Below, in pieces: positions 1 to 8,554 of a stretch of DNA of 64,000 nt; the stretch's first letter is position 1, and every line of letters begins with the position of its first letter. This DNA is from Asaia sp037151935 (GTDB lineage Bacteria > Pseudomonadota > Alphaproteobacteria > Acetobacterales > Acetobacteraceae). A program made the translations under genes and the position numbers. The stretch spans positions 3,286,001-3,350,000 of the forward strand of contig NZ_CP157575.1 in assembly GCF_051628905.1 (NCBI RefSeq), written 5' to 3'. The notes beneath the pieces are model-generated. The model had not been told where the DNA came from and ran no database searches. It saw only the letters and a list, made by a program, of their open reading frames with translations.

Positions 1-1
1 T

Positions 2-757
2 TACGATGCAGCGCCGATCCTTCAGGTCGAAGGGCTGACAGATGGCAAGCGCGTCCAGCCAGTCAGCTTCAGTGTTCGCCCGGGCGAGGTTCTCGGAATC
101 GCAGGGCTGGTAGGAGCGGGGCGCACCGAACTCGCCCGGCTGATTTTCGGTGCCGATCCCAAAGTAGCGGGTACGGTCACGCTCGATTCCCGCAAGGTCG
201 ACATACGCTCGCCGCGCGACGCCCTGGCGGCGGGAATTGCCTATCTCACCGAAGACCGTAAATCGCTCGGGCTTTTTCTCGACATGTCCTGTAGCGGCAA
301 CATCAACCTCGGCGTTGTCGAGCGCGATTCACGGCTCGGTGTGCTGGATCAGGGCAAGGGGCGCACACGTGCAACGGGTTCTTTCTCGGCACTACGTATC
401 AAGGCCCAGAACATGCTGACCAATGTCGGCGGGCTTTCCGGGGGTAATCAGCAGAAGGTCCTGCTTGGACGCCTGCTCGAAACCGGTCCGAAACTGCTCA
501 TCCTCGATGAACCGACACGCGGCGTCGATATCGGCGCCAAAACAGAGATCTACCGCATCATCAACGATCTGGCAGCCCAGGGGCTCGGGATCATCGTCAT
601 ATCGAGCGAAATGGCCGAGATCATCGGCGTGAGCGACCGCGTGCTGGTCATGCGCGAGGGTCATCTCACAGGTGAACTTACGGGCGAAGCGATCACGCAG
701 GAGGCGATCATGTCTCTGGCAGTCGGTCTCGCCCCCGCTTCCTCAATCGCCGCCTAG
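2..757 (+). CDS. Sugar ABC transporter ATP-binding protein (RbsA/XylG type), C-terminal part
   Basis: The reading frame is open from the window edge, so the N-terminal nucleotide-binding domain lies outside. What remains is the second ATPase domain of a two-domain sugar importer ATPase. It has the glycine-rich loop GLVGAGRTE (degenerate, lacking the Walker lysine, as is usual for the second domain of this family), the signature LSGGNQQKV and the Walker B stretch LLILDEPTRGVDIGAK. The protein energises periplasmic-binding-protein-dependent uptake of a monosaccharide or polyol at the inner membrane. The permease gene follows after 12 bases and the binding-protein gene after that, an rbsA-rbsC-rbsB order. 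The substrate cannot be read from the sequence. Confidence 0.9.
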   Translation, partial: YDAAPILQVEGLTDGKRVQPVSFSVRPGEVLGIAGLVGAGRTELARLIFGADPKVAGTVTLDSRKVDIRSPRDALAAGIAYLTEDRKSLGLFLDMSCSGNINLGVVERDSRLGVLDQGKGRTRATGSFSALRIKAQNMLTNVGGLSGGNQQKVLLGRLLETGPKLLILDEPTRGVDIGAKTEIYRIINDLAAQGLGIIVISSEMAEIIGVSDRVLVMREGHLTGELTGEAITQEAIMSLAVGLAPASSIAA

Positions 758-769
758 GATACGATTTCT

Positions 770-1789
770 ATGAGCACCACTCTCAACCCGGCGGTTGCGG
801 CTTCTCCCGCCGCCCAGCTCAACGCACGCGCAACGACCCGCAGCATTCTTCAGGCCGCGGGCATGTTGCCGGTTCTGATCCTTCTCGCCCTCGGTTTCCA
901 TTTTCTGGGCGGGCACCGTTTCCTCTCGGGGCAGAATCTGTCGATCATCGCCCAACAGGCATCGATCAATACCGTGCTCGCTTCGGGCATGACCTTCGTC
1001 ATTTTGACGGGCGGTATCGATCTTTCGGTGGGCTCCATTCTGGCCTTTGCCGCAATGTGCGGGCTGATCGTTTCTCTCCTGCCACATGTGGCCTGGCTTG
1101 CCGTCCCGGCCTGTCTGGGGGCGGGGCTGCTGATTGGCGTTTTCAACGGTGCGCTGATCGCAGGGGTCAAGATTCCCCCCTTTATCGTCACACTCGGTAC
1201 GCTCACCGCCGTGCGTGGCCTGGCGCGCCTGATGGGCAATGACCGCACGATTTTCAATCCTGACCTGTCGTTTGCCTGGATCGGCAATGACGGCATCGCC
1301 GTGACTTCCACTTTCACCATTCCCTGGCTTGCGGTTATCGCCCTCGCCGTCGTGGTGGTGAGCTGGTTCATCCTGCGTCGTACCGTGCTGGGCGTTCATA
1401 TCTACGCCATTGGCGGCAACGCCTCGGCAGCGCGTCTCGCAGGTATCCGTGTCGGTCTTGTGCTGATGTTCGTCTATGCGGCTTCGGGTCTCCTGGCCGG
1501 TCTTGGGGCCGTCATGTCATCCGCACGGCTCTATGCTGCCAACGGCCTGCAACTCGGCCAGTCTTACGAGCTGGATGCCATTGCTGCGGTTATTCTCGGC
1601 GGCACCTCGTTTGTTGGCGGCGTCGGAACGATCTGGGGCACGCTGGTTGGTGCGCTTCTGATCGCGGTTCTGACCAACGGCCTCATCCTTATTGGCGTGT
1701 CCGATATCTGGCAGTTCATCGTCAAGGGACTCGTCATCATCGTGGCGGTCGCTCTCGACCGGTTCCGCGCTCCTGCGGCGCGCACCTGA
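770..1789 (+). CDS. Sugar ABC transporter permease (RbsC family)
   Basis: A 339-residue polytopic inner-membrane protein of the RbsC/AraH/XylH permease family, with usual length. About eight to ten hydrophobic segments are visible. Family landmarks are the stretch around GGIDLSVGS near residue 85 and the IYAIGGN-AARLAGI region near residue 210, which contacts the ATPase. It forms the transmembrane channel for the sugar delivered by the binding protein encoded next. The first ~25 residues are a soluble Ala/Thr-rich lead before the first membrane segment. It follows the ATPase gene by 12 bases, so the two are co-transcribed and probably translationally linked. Confidence 0.92.
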   Translation: MSTTLNPAVAASPAAQLNARATTRSILQAAGMLPVLILLALGFHFLGGHRFLSGQNLSIIAQQASINTVLASGMTFVILTGGIDLSVGSILAFAAMCGLIVSLLPHVAWLAVPACLGAGLLIGVFNGALIAGVKIPPFIVTLGTLTAVRGLARLMGNDRTIFNPDLSFAWIGNDGIAVTSTFTIPWLAVIALAVVVVSWFILRRTVLGVHIYAIGGNASAARLAGIRVGLVLMFVYAASGLLAGLGAVMSSARLYAANGLQLGQSYELDAIAAVILGGTSFVGGVGTIWGTLVGALLIAVLTNGLILIGVSDIWQFIVKGLVIIVAVALDRFRAPAART

Positions 1790-1849
1790 TCACAGGCCGC
1801 GCCTTTTCATTTTTCGAGTTTGTTTTTCTTCCGTTTCGGATGTTTCAAG

Positions 1850-2791
1850 ATGATCACTCGTTCCAAATTTCTCCTCGGTGCGCTCGTTCTCTCCACCGCT
1901 CTGGCGGCTCCGGCTGTGCGCGCCGAGGGCATCAGCAATGTGGGCGTCTCGGTTGGCTCGCTCGGTAATCCGTATTTCGTGGCGTTGGTCAAAGGGGCCA
2001 CGACCCAGCTCAAGACGACGGCGCCCAGCGCCAAAATCAATGCCCTGTCAGCCGATTACGACCTCAACAAGCAGTTCTCCCAGATGGACAGCTTTGTGGC
2101 ATCAGGCGTCAATCTGATCCTGCTCAACGGTGTCGATCCTCAGGCCGTCATGCCCGCTATCAAACGTGTGCAGAAATCCGGCGCGACGGTGATTGCCGTC
2201 GACGTGGGCTCTGCCGGTGTTGATGGCACCGTTCAGACCGATAACGTGGCGGCTGGACGCGTCTCCTGCGAGTATCTGGCCAAGAAGATCGACGGTAAAG
2301 GCGAGGTCGCCATCGAGAACGGGCCTCAGGTTTCGTCGATCATCGATCGAGTGAAGGGGTGCAAGGAGGTTCTGGCGAAATATCCCGATATCAAGATCGT
2401 CAGCGATGACCAGAATGGTGGCGCCGAGCGCGACTTGGGCTTCAAGGTTATGCAGGGATATCTGGTGCGCTTTCCGAATTTGAAGGGCGTGTTTGCCATC
2501 AATGATCCGGAGGCGATCGGCGGCGATCTGGCCATCCGTCAGGCGCGTCGGCAGGGTATTACTGTCACCTCAGTCGACGGTGCGCCCGATATTGTGGCGT
2601 CGCTGAAAGATCCGAGATCGTCCATCGTCGCCTCCGCCAGCCAGGACCCCTATCAGATGGGTAAGGATGGCATTGCCATGGGGCAGGCGATCAAGGATGG
2701 AAAGCTTGCCAAGGGCACGGTGCGCCTCATGGCGCCGACACTGATCACCCGTGACAATGTCGGCAGCTACAAGGGCTGGACGGGAGAGTAA
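1850..2791 (+). CDS. Periplasmic sugar-binding protein (RbsB-like)
   Basis: A 313-residue substrate-binding protein of the ribose/galactose-binding family (Peripla_BP_4 fold). The frame is open to a TTG at 1820. I prefer the ATG at 1850 because it gives a clean signal peptide: MITRSK, a hydrophobic core, then a cleavage region near APAVRA-EG. The mature protein has the two-lobe pattern of the family, with VGVSVGSLGNPYFVAL at its start, LILNG-D-QAV near residue 90 and the hinge-region AINDPEAIGG. It captures the sugar in the periplasm and hands it to the permease. It sits 60 bases after the permease gene, the separation often seen for the more highly expressed binding protein. Substrate unknown. 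Confidence 0.9.
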   Translation: MITRSKFLLGALVLSTALAAPAVRAEGISNVGVSVGSLGNPYFVALVKGATTQLKTTAPSAKINALSADYDLNKQFSQMDSFVASGVNLILLNGVDPQAVMPAIKRVQKSGATVIAVDVGSAGVDGTVQTDNVAAGRVSCEYLAKKIDGKGEVAIENGPQVSSIIDRVKGCKEVLAKYPDIKIVSDDQNGGAERDLGFKVMQGYLVRFPNLKGVFAINDPEAIGGDLAIRQARRQGITVTSVDGAPDIVASLKDPRSSIVASASQDPYQMGKDGIAMGQAIKDGKLAKGTVRLMAPTLITRDNVGSYKGWTGE

Positions 2792-2799
2792 GCCCGATT

Positions 2800-2830
2800 T
2801 CTCCCCGGCCGTGAAAGCCGGGGAGATTTT
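2800..2830 (+). terminator. Rho-independent terminator of the sugar ABC operon
   Basis: A perfect 10-bp stem (2800-2809 with 2817-2826, TCTCCCCGGC and complement) closes a 7-base loop and is followed by ATTTTCT. It lies just after the binding-protein stop codon and before the end of the convergent minus-strand gene. The opposite orientation lacks a T run. Confidence 0.8.
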
Positions 2831-2831
2831 C

Positions 2832-3089
2832 TCAGGCCTGATTATTATTTGACGCGAAGAGCCGATAGATCAGCAGCAGGATCATGGCGCCGAATACGGA
2901 GGCGACGAAACCGGCAGGCTGGCCCGAGTGGTAGAAATGAAGTTTCTGGCCGATCCACCCGGCGAGCAGCGCGCCTGCGATGCCCAGAAAGATCGTGATG
3001 ATGAAGCCGCCCGGATCGCGCCCGGGCATCAGAAACTTGGCGATCAACCCAACGAAAAAACCGACGATCAATGTCCAAATCAGATGCAT
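2832..3089 (-). CDS. GlsB/YeaQ/YmgE-family small membrane protein
   Basis: An 85-residue inner-membrane protein with three hydrophobic segments and the family pattern LIVGFFVGLIAKFLMPGRDPGG, followed by the IFLGIAGALLAGWIG segment. It belongs to the transglycosylase-associated / YeaQ family, which is stress-induced in many bacteria but has no agreed molecular function. A strong GAGGAGA ribosome-binding site lies 5 bases before the ATG. It is a single gene, with about 80 bases to the next minus-strand gene end. Confidence 0.88.
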   Translation of the reverse strand: MHLIWTLIVGFFVGLIAKFLMPGRDPGGFIITIFLGIAGALLAGWIGQKLHFYHSGQPAGFVASVFGAMILLLIYRLFASNNNQA

Positions 3090-3168
3090 GTCATCTCCTC
3101 ATGCCGATAGGCAGATTGTCACGTTCCTGTGACTAGCATGGAGTAAACTGCTCGGTCCACGTCCTGCC

Positions 3169-3507
3169 TCACCGTTTGCTATCAACGCTATTGAGTGTCC
3201 AGCATCGCGATGTGGCAATATTTTGATCGTTACGCAGGTCGGGCGGCGTGAGCGCGCAGAGCAGGGTGCCACCGCGATGGCTGAGTGTAAGCAAAAGCTC
3301 TGACCCTGATACGCTCGACGTGACGATCTGATAGCCTTGGTTCAGATAGGAGGCGAGCGAACCGGTGAGCGGCTTGAGGTCAGTCGGAACGGCAGGAGCC
3401 GAGAAAGGTGACTTGATGCCCGATGCGGGCATGATTTCGGATGGCTCGGTCGCATAGGCCACGCCGGAAAAAGACAGGGTTACCAGAAGCAGTGAGTGCA
3501 ATTTCAT
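3169..3507 (-). CDS. Small secreted protein of unknown function
   Basis: The frame extends to 3630, but the ATG at 3507 is the likely start. It is preceded by a GGGAG ribosome-binding site and begins a standard signal peptide (MKLHSLLLVTLSFSGVAYA, cleavage before TEP). The mature protein is about 93 residues, with two cysteines (in LLCALTPP and SRCWTL) that could form a disulfide in the periplasm. The C-terminal half reads like a small beta-rich domain. I recognise no family. It starts about 120 bases downstream of the PEPC-like gene on the same strand and could share its transcript. Confidence 0.6.
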   Translation of the reverse strand: MKLHSLLLVTLSFSGVAYATEPSEIMPASGIKSPFSAPAVPTDLKPLTGSLASYLNQGYQIVTSSVSGSELLLTLSHRGGTLLCALTPPDLRNDQNIATSRCWTLNSVDSKR

Positions 3508-3629
3508 GGTGAACTCCCGGAAAGGGAGGGAGGCACGGAGCCTGTCCCGGATATTCCTCAGATCATCCGCGGGCAGGCCCGCGAGACGATTTTCACGGCC
3601 CGATCTAAAGACCAGGCTCAGGAAGCACA

Positions 3630-6500
3630 TCAGCCGAAAGAGCCGTTGGCGTGCATCACGGCGACGCTGATTTCACGGAGCACGGCAAAGAGACGCGCCA
3701 TCGGGGCGAAGATCTCTTCATGCTCGCGGGTAAAGCCGTGATCGTCACGTGGCCCGCTGGGTTCATGGAAATCGAGATCGGTCACCATCCCGGCCGATTG
3801 CGGGAAGATTTCCGACAGGCGCTTGAGTACAGCTGGGATTTCAAGCTGAAGCACGAGCTTGAGCAGCGTTTCGCGATTGATGTCGTTGCGCGGGCTGAAA
3901 TAGGGAATGCGCGTGGCCAGAATCCAGATCTGGCCGATCACGGCATGACGGATCGCGTGCAGCGTGCGCTCCTGCGCGCTCATCTTGAGTGTATGGCTCC
4001 ACACCGATTCGAGCGCGATATGATCGGCCTGAATGCGACGGAACATGGCAGGCAGGCTGCGCCAGAATTCCAGCCCCTCCAGACCGCTCGCCAGCACGAG
4101 ATGCTGGCTGCGCTGCTCTTCATTACGGGCCGAAGCGGCGCGATCGAGCCAGGTGCCCGGGTCGAGCAGGCGCACAATACCGCGCAGGGCACCGATATCC
4201 GAATGCGCCGCGGCCTGGCGGGCGAAATCGAGCGCGAGGCCGAAGCGTCGGCTGCTGCGCGCCAGCTTCTCGAAGGTCTCGGGGTGGCGTGAAGCTGCCG
4301 TCCCGAAGCCCTGAAGCACGTTTGTCCACCAGCCAAGCTGTTCGAGAATGGCGTTATTCGGAATGGCGCGCAGCTGGCTCGGATGGGTGATGCGCGTCAC
4401 GCTGATGCCATCGCCTTGCCGGGCAGAGGGGCGCGAACCCGATTTGTCGATCAGTGCCGGGCCGAACGCGCCGAGTAGCCCGGCATAGCCGGGATCTTCG
4501 ACGAGGCTGCTCATGTCGAGTGCGATGGTCGAGAAGAAATCGGATGAGAAATCCGGCTCGTCATAAATCGGGTCGCGTGCGGTCGAAAGCGGGCGGGTCA
4601 GATGCTCGGCAAGCGTCGCAATGGTCGAGGCGGCGAGCGGCGCCGTGCCGAACAGCGTGTAGCCATCGCCACCCTGGAAAGCCGCTTCCTCACGCAGGCT
4701 GATACCGGCCTTGGCGAAGAGGCCGCGTGTGTGATCCGGCGAGAAATAGCTGAGTCGGTCCGACAGGCTGAAAGGATGCGCGCCGCGCCCGATACTCTCG
4801 CCATGGGTGTCGAACAGAACGAGTTCGATATCCTTCATGCCGTGTTTCTGCATGAGCGACAGCGTGCGCAGGCGCAGGCGCTCGACAAGATTCGTCGCGG
4901 CAAGCTGGCCAATATAACGGCCCGAATCCGAGTAGCCGAATTGCAGGCAGAGACGGCCATTATTGCGGATGTATTCGCGCCATTGCGCCGAGCGGAATGC
5001 CTCTTCGAGAATGATCTCGCCATGTTCGAGCGCACTCTGCGTTTCGAAAAGAGGAGAGATCTGGATCTGATCGTCGCGAATGCCCAGAAGACGCGCCAGC
5101 CAGAGCGTGGCGAGCAGCGTGTAGCCGCTTTCGGTCTCGGCAATAAGAAAGCGGATGGGCGTGCCACTGTCGATATGCTTGAGAATCTGCGCCATAGTCA
5201 TCATCAGACGACCGGCGGAAGACTGCTCCATCATCAGTGCGCCGAAATCGACGGGGATGGGGGCTTTCAGCGATTCGAGCGCTTCATTGATCTGCGACAG
5301 CACAAGGCGGCGGCGCGACGGAATGGTGGGGTCGTCTTCAATGCCGAGGCGATGGCGTACCACGTTATAAATTTGGGTCGCGTTCAGACGGGTATGGATA
5401 TGAGCCGCACCCAGACCATGCGCCATGAAGCCGGAACGTGCGGTCAGCAGCGCCGCGCGTTTCGGGCCTTCCAGCAGAGAGAGCGCTTCGTCGAAAAGCG
5501 GAGCCAGCGTCTCGGCAGAGGCGAGGGCGGCTTCGCGCCGGCTGACCAGCGTCTGGGCGAAGGCGGCGATGGCGGTGGCATCATGACGCTGCTGGTCGGG
5601 GCAGGCGGCTTCCTGCTCCTTCACCGCGCCGAGCGCGACATCGATGCGTGCGACAAGTTGCGAACATTGCGGAAGCAAGGATTCGAGCTGCGTGCGCAGG
5701 CGCTCGAGCTGCGTGCGTTTCAGCGCAAGGCGGATGCGCAGTGTGTCCCACCAATGGATATCGCTGCGGCCATCCGTGTCGAACCCCACCCAGGTGGCCA
5801 GAATGAGGGTTCTGACATCGAACGCTGCAAGTGCGGCTTCCTGATCGGGCCAGCGCGCGGCAGCGTGCTTCAGAATGGACGCATTGAAGATGTCGAGCGC
5901 ATCGCGCCCGCGTAGAATCGCTGTGAGCGCCAGATTCTGTTCATGGGCGAGAGTGGGAGCGCCTTCGCGACGATGCGATTTCAGCTCGGGCAGGCGATGG
6001 CTGGGGTCGGTCGCCATTTCGACAATGTGGCGATAGACATTATCGGCCAGAGCGAAAGTCGGATGAGCCGTAAACACTGCCGCGAAACCGGGTCGCGAGA
6101 GTTTCGCGATCAGCCCTTCGACCGTATCGCAGCTTTCGACCGTCTTGCGTGCTGCCTCGTCCAGACGCCCGTCAGGCGTTGCCTCATCCTTGAGACCCAC
6201 ATAGCTGCGCAGACGGGAGGCGCGCTCTTTGAGATTGCCGTCGCGGAGCACGCGCACAGCGTTTTCAAGCGTCGCGACCGAAAGTGCGCCGTCTATCAGT
6301 TCGTCACCGATCTCACTCGAAAGCGTCTCGATAGGATCGGGGGCGTGGCGCTCATGCGCGGCGCGATCCTGGAGCGCCTGCATCTCTCCTGTCAGACGCT
6401 CGGCAAAAACGACGCCCTCATTGGCGATGGCGGCAGGTTTCTGATCCGCCTTATGCGCGGGCGTTCCGTCAGGGGCGTGATGCGGCGCGGTATTGGACAA
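3630..6500 (-). CDS. Divergent phosphoenolpyruvate carboxylase-like protein
   Basis: A protein of about 956 residues, homologous over most of its length to PEP carboxylase, which makes oxaloacetate from PEP and bicarbonate. The frame is open to 6650, but that region overlaps the divergent gene. I chose the TTG at 6500, preceded by GCGAGAG, which is uncertain. Conserved: TAHPT with its catalytic histidine (about residue 146), PLFET, GYSDS and a C-terminal glycine. Not conserved: HPTE is HPTF. The Gly/Arg loop FHGRGGSIGRGG is shortened to THGESIGRGA. The lysine after GYSDS is arginine. The AIPW-WTQ-R region is replaced by AIPNNAILEQLGWW. It may still be a PEPC of a divergent clade, or a relative with altered activity. 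Annotation pipelines would call it ppc. Confidence 0.75.
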   Translation of the reverse strand: MSNTAPHHAPDGTPAHKADQKPAAIANEGVVFAERLTGEMQALQDRAAHERHAPDPIETLSSEIGDELIDGALSVATLENAVRVLRDGNLKERASRLRSYVGLKDEATPDGRLDEAARKTVESCDTVEGLIAKLSRPGFAAVFTAHPTFALADNVYRHIVEMATDPSHRLPELKSHRREGAPTLAHEQNLALTAILRGRDALDIFNASILKHAAARWPDQEAALAAFDVRTLILATWVGFDTDGRSDIHWWDTLRIRLALKRTQLERLRTQLESLLPQCSQLVARIDVALGAVKEQEAACPDQQRHDATAIAAFAQTLVSRREAALASAETLAPLFDEALSLLEGPKRAALLTARSGFMAHGLGAAHIHTRLNATQIYNVVRHRLGIEDDPTIPSRRRLVLSQINEALESLKAPIPVDFGALMMEQSSAGRLMMTMAQILKHIDSGTPIRFLIAETESGYTLLATLWLARLLGIRDDQIQISPLFETQSALEHGEIILEEAFRSAQWREYIRNNGRLCLQFGYSDSGRYIGQLAATNLVERLRLRTLSLMQKHGMKDIELVLFDTHGESIGRGAHPFSLSDRLSYFSPDHTRGLFAKAGISLREEAAFQGGDGYTLFGTAPLAASTIATLAEHLTRPLSTARDPIYDEPDFSSDFFSTIALDMSSLVEDPGYAGLLGAFGPALIDKSGSRPSARQGDGISVTRITHPSQLRAIPNNAILEQLGWWTNVLQGFGTAASRHPETFEKLARSSRRFGLALDFARQAAAHSDIGALRGIVRLLDPGTWLDRAASARNEEQRSQHLVLASGLEGLEFWRSLPAMFRRIQADHIALESVWSHTLKMSAQERTLHAIRHAVIGQIWILATRIPYFSPRNDINRETLLKLVLQLEIPAVLKRLSEIFPQSAGMVTDLDFHEPSGPRDDHGFTREHEEIFAPMARLFAVLREISVAVMHANGSFG

Positions 6501-6622
6501 GGCACTCTCGCTTGAATTCGGGTCACGGACTGCGTTTGGTTTTCCATGCCGCAGGCATGATGGCAATGGAGGATCGCGGGAGGTGCAGGACTTTTTATCC
6601 GACTGGTGATAATCGGTTGAAA

Positions 6623-7954
6623 ATGCATCATCCGAATTCCGATACATCACCCGGCACAGAGCGTCAGGCAGAGAGCGGTGCCTCGGAGGCAGAGGCGCTC
6701 GCAGGGCTGAAAGCCTCGCGCCGTCTGGCGGGGGGGCTGCTCATCTCGATGGGTGGCGTCATGGTCCTGTCTGCCGGTATGCCCGCCATGGGGCTGGTGA
6801 AAGATCACTTCCTGCTCGAGGTGCTACGCTCCGGCGCGCGAGCGGGCGTTGTTGGCGGCATTGCGGACTGGTTCGCCGTCACAGCCCTGTTCAGGCACCC
6901 GCTCGGCCTGCCGATTCCGCATACGGCGGTTTTGCCCCGTCAGCAGCCGCGTCTGGCGCGGGCTTTGGGCCGCTTCGTCTCAACGCAATTCTTTACGGAA
7001 GAAGATGCGAGCCGTGCGCTCGCCTCTGCCGACGTGGCGCGCATTCTCGCCAATCTGTTGCGTCAGCCACGCACGGCCAATGCTACCGCGGCGGCGCTGC
7101 GTCGTAGCGTGCCCGACATGCTCGACCGGCTCGAAGACGGGCGGGCTTCTGCGGCTATTGGCAAGGCGCTGCCGGTGCTCGCCCGCGGGGAGGCGTCCAT
7201 CAAGGTGGTCACGCGCGCGCTTCGGGCGCTGGTCGATAACGAGCTGCATCAGGAGGTGCTGTCTGCGCTGCTCGAGCGCTTCAAGGGGGGCGTGCAAAAA
7301 CGCGAAGCCACGCTGCGCAGCTTCATCGAAGAACGTGTACGTGAGCAGGGCGGGCGGATGATCGGCTGGGCCATCGGTCCTTCTGTCGCCAATCGCGTCA
7401 TCACGGCGCTCTATCTCGAACTCGATCGTGTGGACCCTCAGGATTCGGAACTGCGTGAAGGCTTTACCGGCTGGATCAGGCAGGAAATCGACCGCCTCGA
7501 GCAGGATCCCGAGCGCAGGGCACGTTTTGGCGATGCGATGTCAGGCTATCTTGGTCACGACAGTCTCAAGCTCTGGTGGTCTGAGATATGGCAGCGTTTT
7601 AGGGGGCTCGCCGAGGCCGACCTTGCCTGTGAGGAAGGCTGGAGCCGTAGCGTGATCGAGGCGGCCCTGCTCAGCCTGGCCGATCAGCTCGATCATGATC
7701 CCGCGATGCGCGCGCGCCTGGAACAAACGCTCAGAACGACCCTCGTGCGGATACTGCCCTCTCTGCGCGACAAGCTTGCGGCTTATATCGCCTCGGTCAT
7801 GGAGCGGTGGGACCCGGCAGAGCTCTCAGCGCGGTTGGAGCAGCGTGTGGGGCGCGACCTGCAATATATCCGTATCAACGGTACGCTGGTCGGTTTCGTC
7901 GTCGGCGCGGTTCTGGACATGCTCATGCGGCTCTGCTTCGGCCATCTCGGCTAG
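6623..7954 (+). CDS. DUF445 family membrane protein (YjiN-like)
   Basis: A 443-residue protein of the DUF445/YjiN family. The frame begins at 6512, but the ATG at 6623 avoids overlap with the divergent gene and gives a short soluble lead before the first membrane segment (LLISMGGVMVLSAGMPAMG). The family hallmark follows: a GGIADWFAVTALFRHPLGLPIPHTA block near residues 75-100. Next comes a long, charged, mostly alpha-helical region, and a second membrane segment (GTLVGFVVGAVLDMLM) lies at the extreme C-terminus. It is therefore anchored at both ends in the inner membrane. Function is unknown in the family. It stands alone, diverging from the PEPC-like gene. Confidence 0.85.
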   Translation: MHHPNSDTSPGTERQAESGASEAEALAGLKASRRLAGGLLISMGGVMVLSAGMPAMGLVKDHFLLEVLRSGARAGVVGGIADWFAVTALFRHPLGLPIPHTAVLPRQQPRLARALGRFVSTQFFTEEDASRALASADVARILANLLRQPRTANATAAALRRSVPDMLDRLEDGRASAAIGKALPVLARGEASIKVVTRALRALVDNELHQEVLSALLERFKGGVQKREATLRSFIEERVREQGGRMIGWAIGPSVANRVITALYLELDRVDPQDSELREGFTGWIRQEIDRLEQDPERRARFGDAMSGYLGHDSLKLWWSEIWQRFRGLAEADLACEEGWSRSVIEAALLSLADQLDHDPAMRARLEQTLRTTLVRILPSLRDKLAAYIASVMERWDPAELSARLEQRVGRDLQYIRINGTLVGFVVGAVLDMLMRLCFGHLG

Positions 7955-8023
7955 GCAGAGTTTATCTCTTTGTAACAGGCGGCGAAAAGGGTTGACGCAG
8001 AGGCCCTCAGCGCGCATCTGCTA

Positions 8024-8052
8024 CTAAAAATAGCACCATTTAGGTCTTTAAT
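8024..8052 (+). promoter_or_regulatory. Candidate promoter and operator of the suf operon
   Basis: An inverted repeat CTAAA-N10-TTTAG spans 8024-8043. It is followed by a good -10 hexamer TTTAAT (8047-8052), and no -35 match lies 17 bases upstream because the repeat occupies that place. Rrf2-type regulators bind imperfect palindromes of about 20 bases, so this may be the site used by the regulator encoded 34 bases downstream. The placement is inference from pattern only. Confidence 0.35.
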
Positions 8053-8085
8053 TTCTGTCCATGCGGGACTGATCGAGGGAGCACA

Positions 8086-8553
8086 ATGCTCAGGTTATCG
8101 AAACTCGCTGATTACGCAACGGTTCTGCTCGTGCAGCTTGGCCAACAGGACACGCTGATGACAGCCACCGCGCTTGCGGGGGCGACTGGTGTACCGGAGC
8201 CGACCGTTGCCAAATTGCTCAAGGGTCTGGCCGCTGACGGTCTGGTCGCGTCGCATCGTGGCGCGAGGGGCGGTTACCGTCTTGCCCGCGCGCTTTCCGA
8301 TATTTCGATTGCCGCTGTCATTACCTCGGTCGACGGACCGATTGCGTTGACCGCCTGTGTCGAGGGGCGGGTTTGCGAGGCGAAATCGCTGTGCGCCCTC
8401 TCGTCCGGTCAATGGGACATGGTGAACAAGGCCATTCGCTCGACCCTCGAATCCATCAATCTTGACGATATGAGCCGTGCGCACCTGACAGGCGGTTTCG
8501 CGCCTGCTTCACGCTGCGTCGCTCATGATCATCATCCTGCCAGGGAGGGATGA
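8086..8553 (+). CDS. Rrf2-family regulator of the SUF iron-sulfur assembly operon
   Basis: A 155-residue Rrf2-family winged-helix transcription factor. The DNA-binding domain covers the first ~75 residues (MLRLSKLADYA; the recognition helix in EPTVAKLLKGL; the wing SHRGARGGY). Three cysteines, C91, C97 and C103, are spaced C-X5-C-X5-C, as in cluster-binding Rrf2 proteins such as IscR. It probably senses iron-sulfur cluster status and controls the operon it heads. An ATG preceded by GAGGGAG marks the start. The stop codon is one base before the start of the sufB codon region, so the two genes are translationally close. Confidence 0.9.
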   Translation: MLRLSKLADYATVLLVQLGQQDTLMTATALAGATGVPEPTVAKLLKGLAADGLVASHRGARGGYRLARALSDISIAAVITSVDGPIALTACVEGRVCEAKSLCALSSGQWDMVNKAIRSTLESINLDDMSRAHLTGGFAPASRCVAHDHHPAREG

Positions 8554-8554
8554 G

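Noticed and set aside
4602..5915. A 437-residue plus-strand frame opposite the PEPC-like gene.
   Set aside because: Arg/Glu/Gln-rich shadow, while the minus-strand frame carries PEPC motifs.
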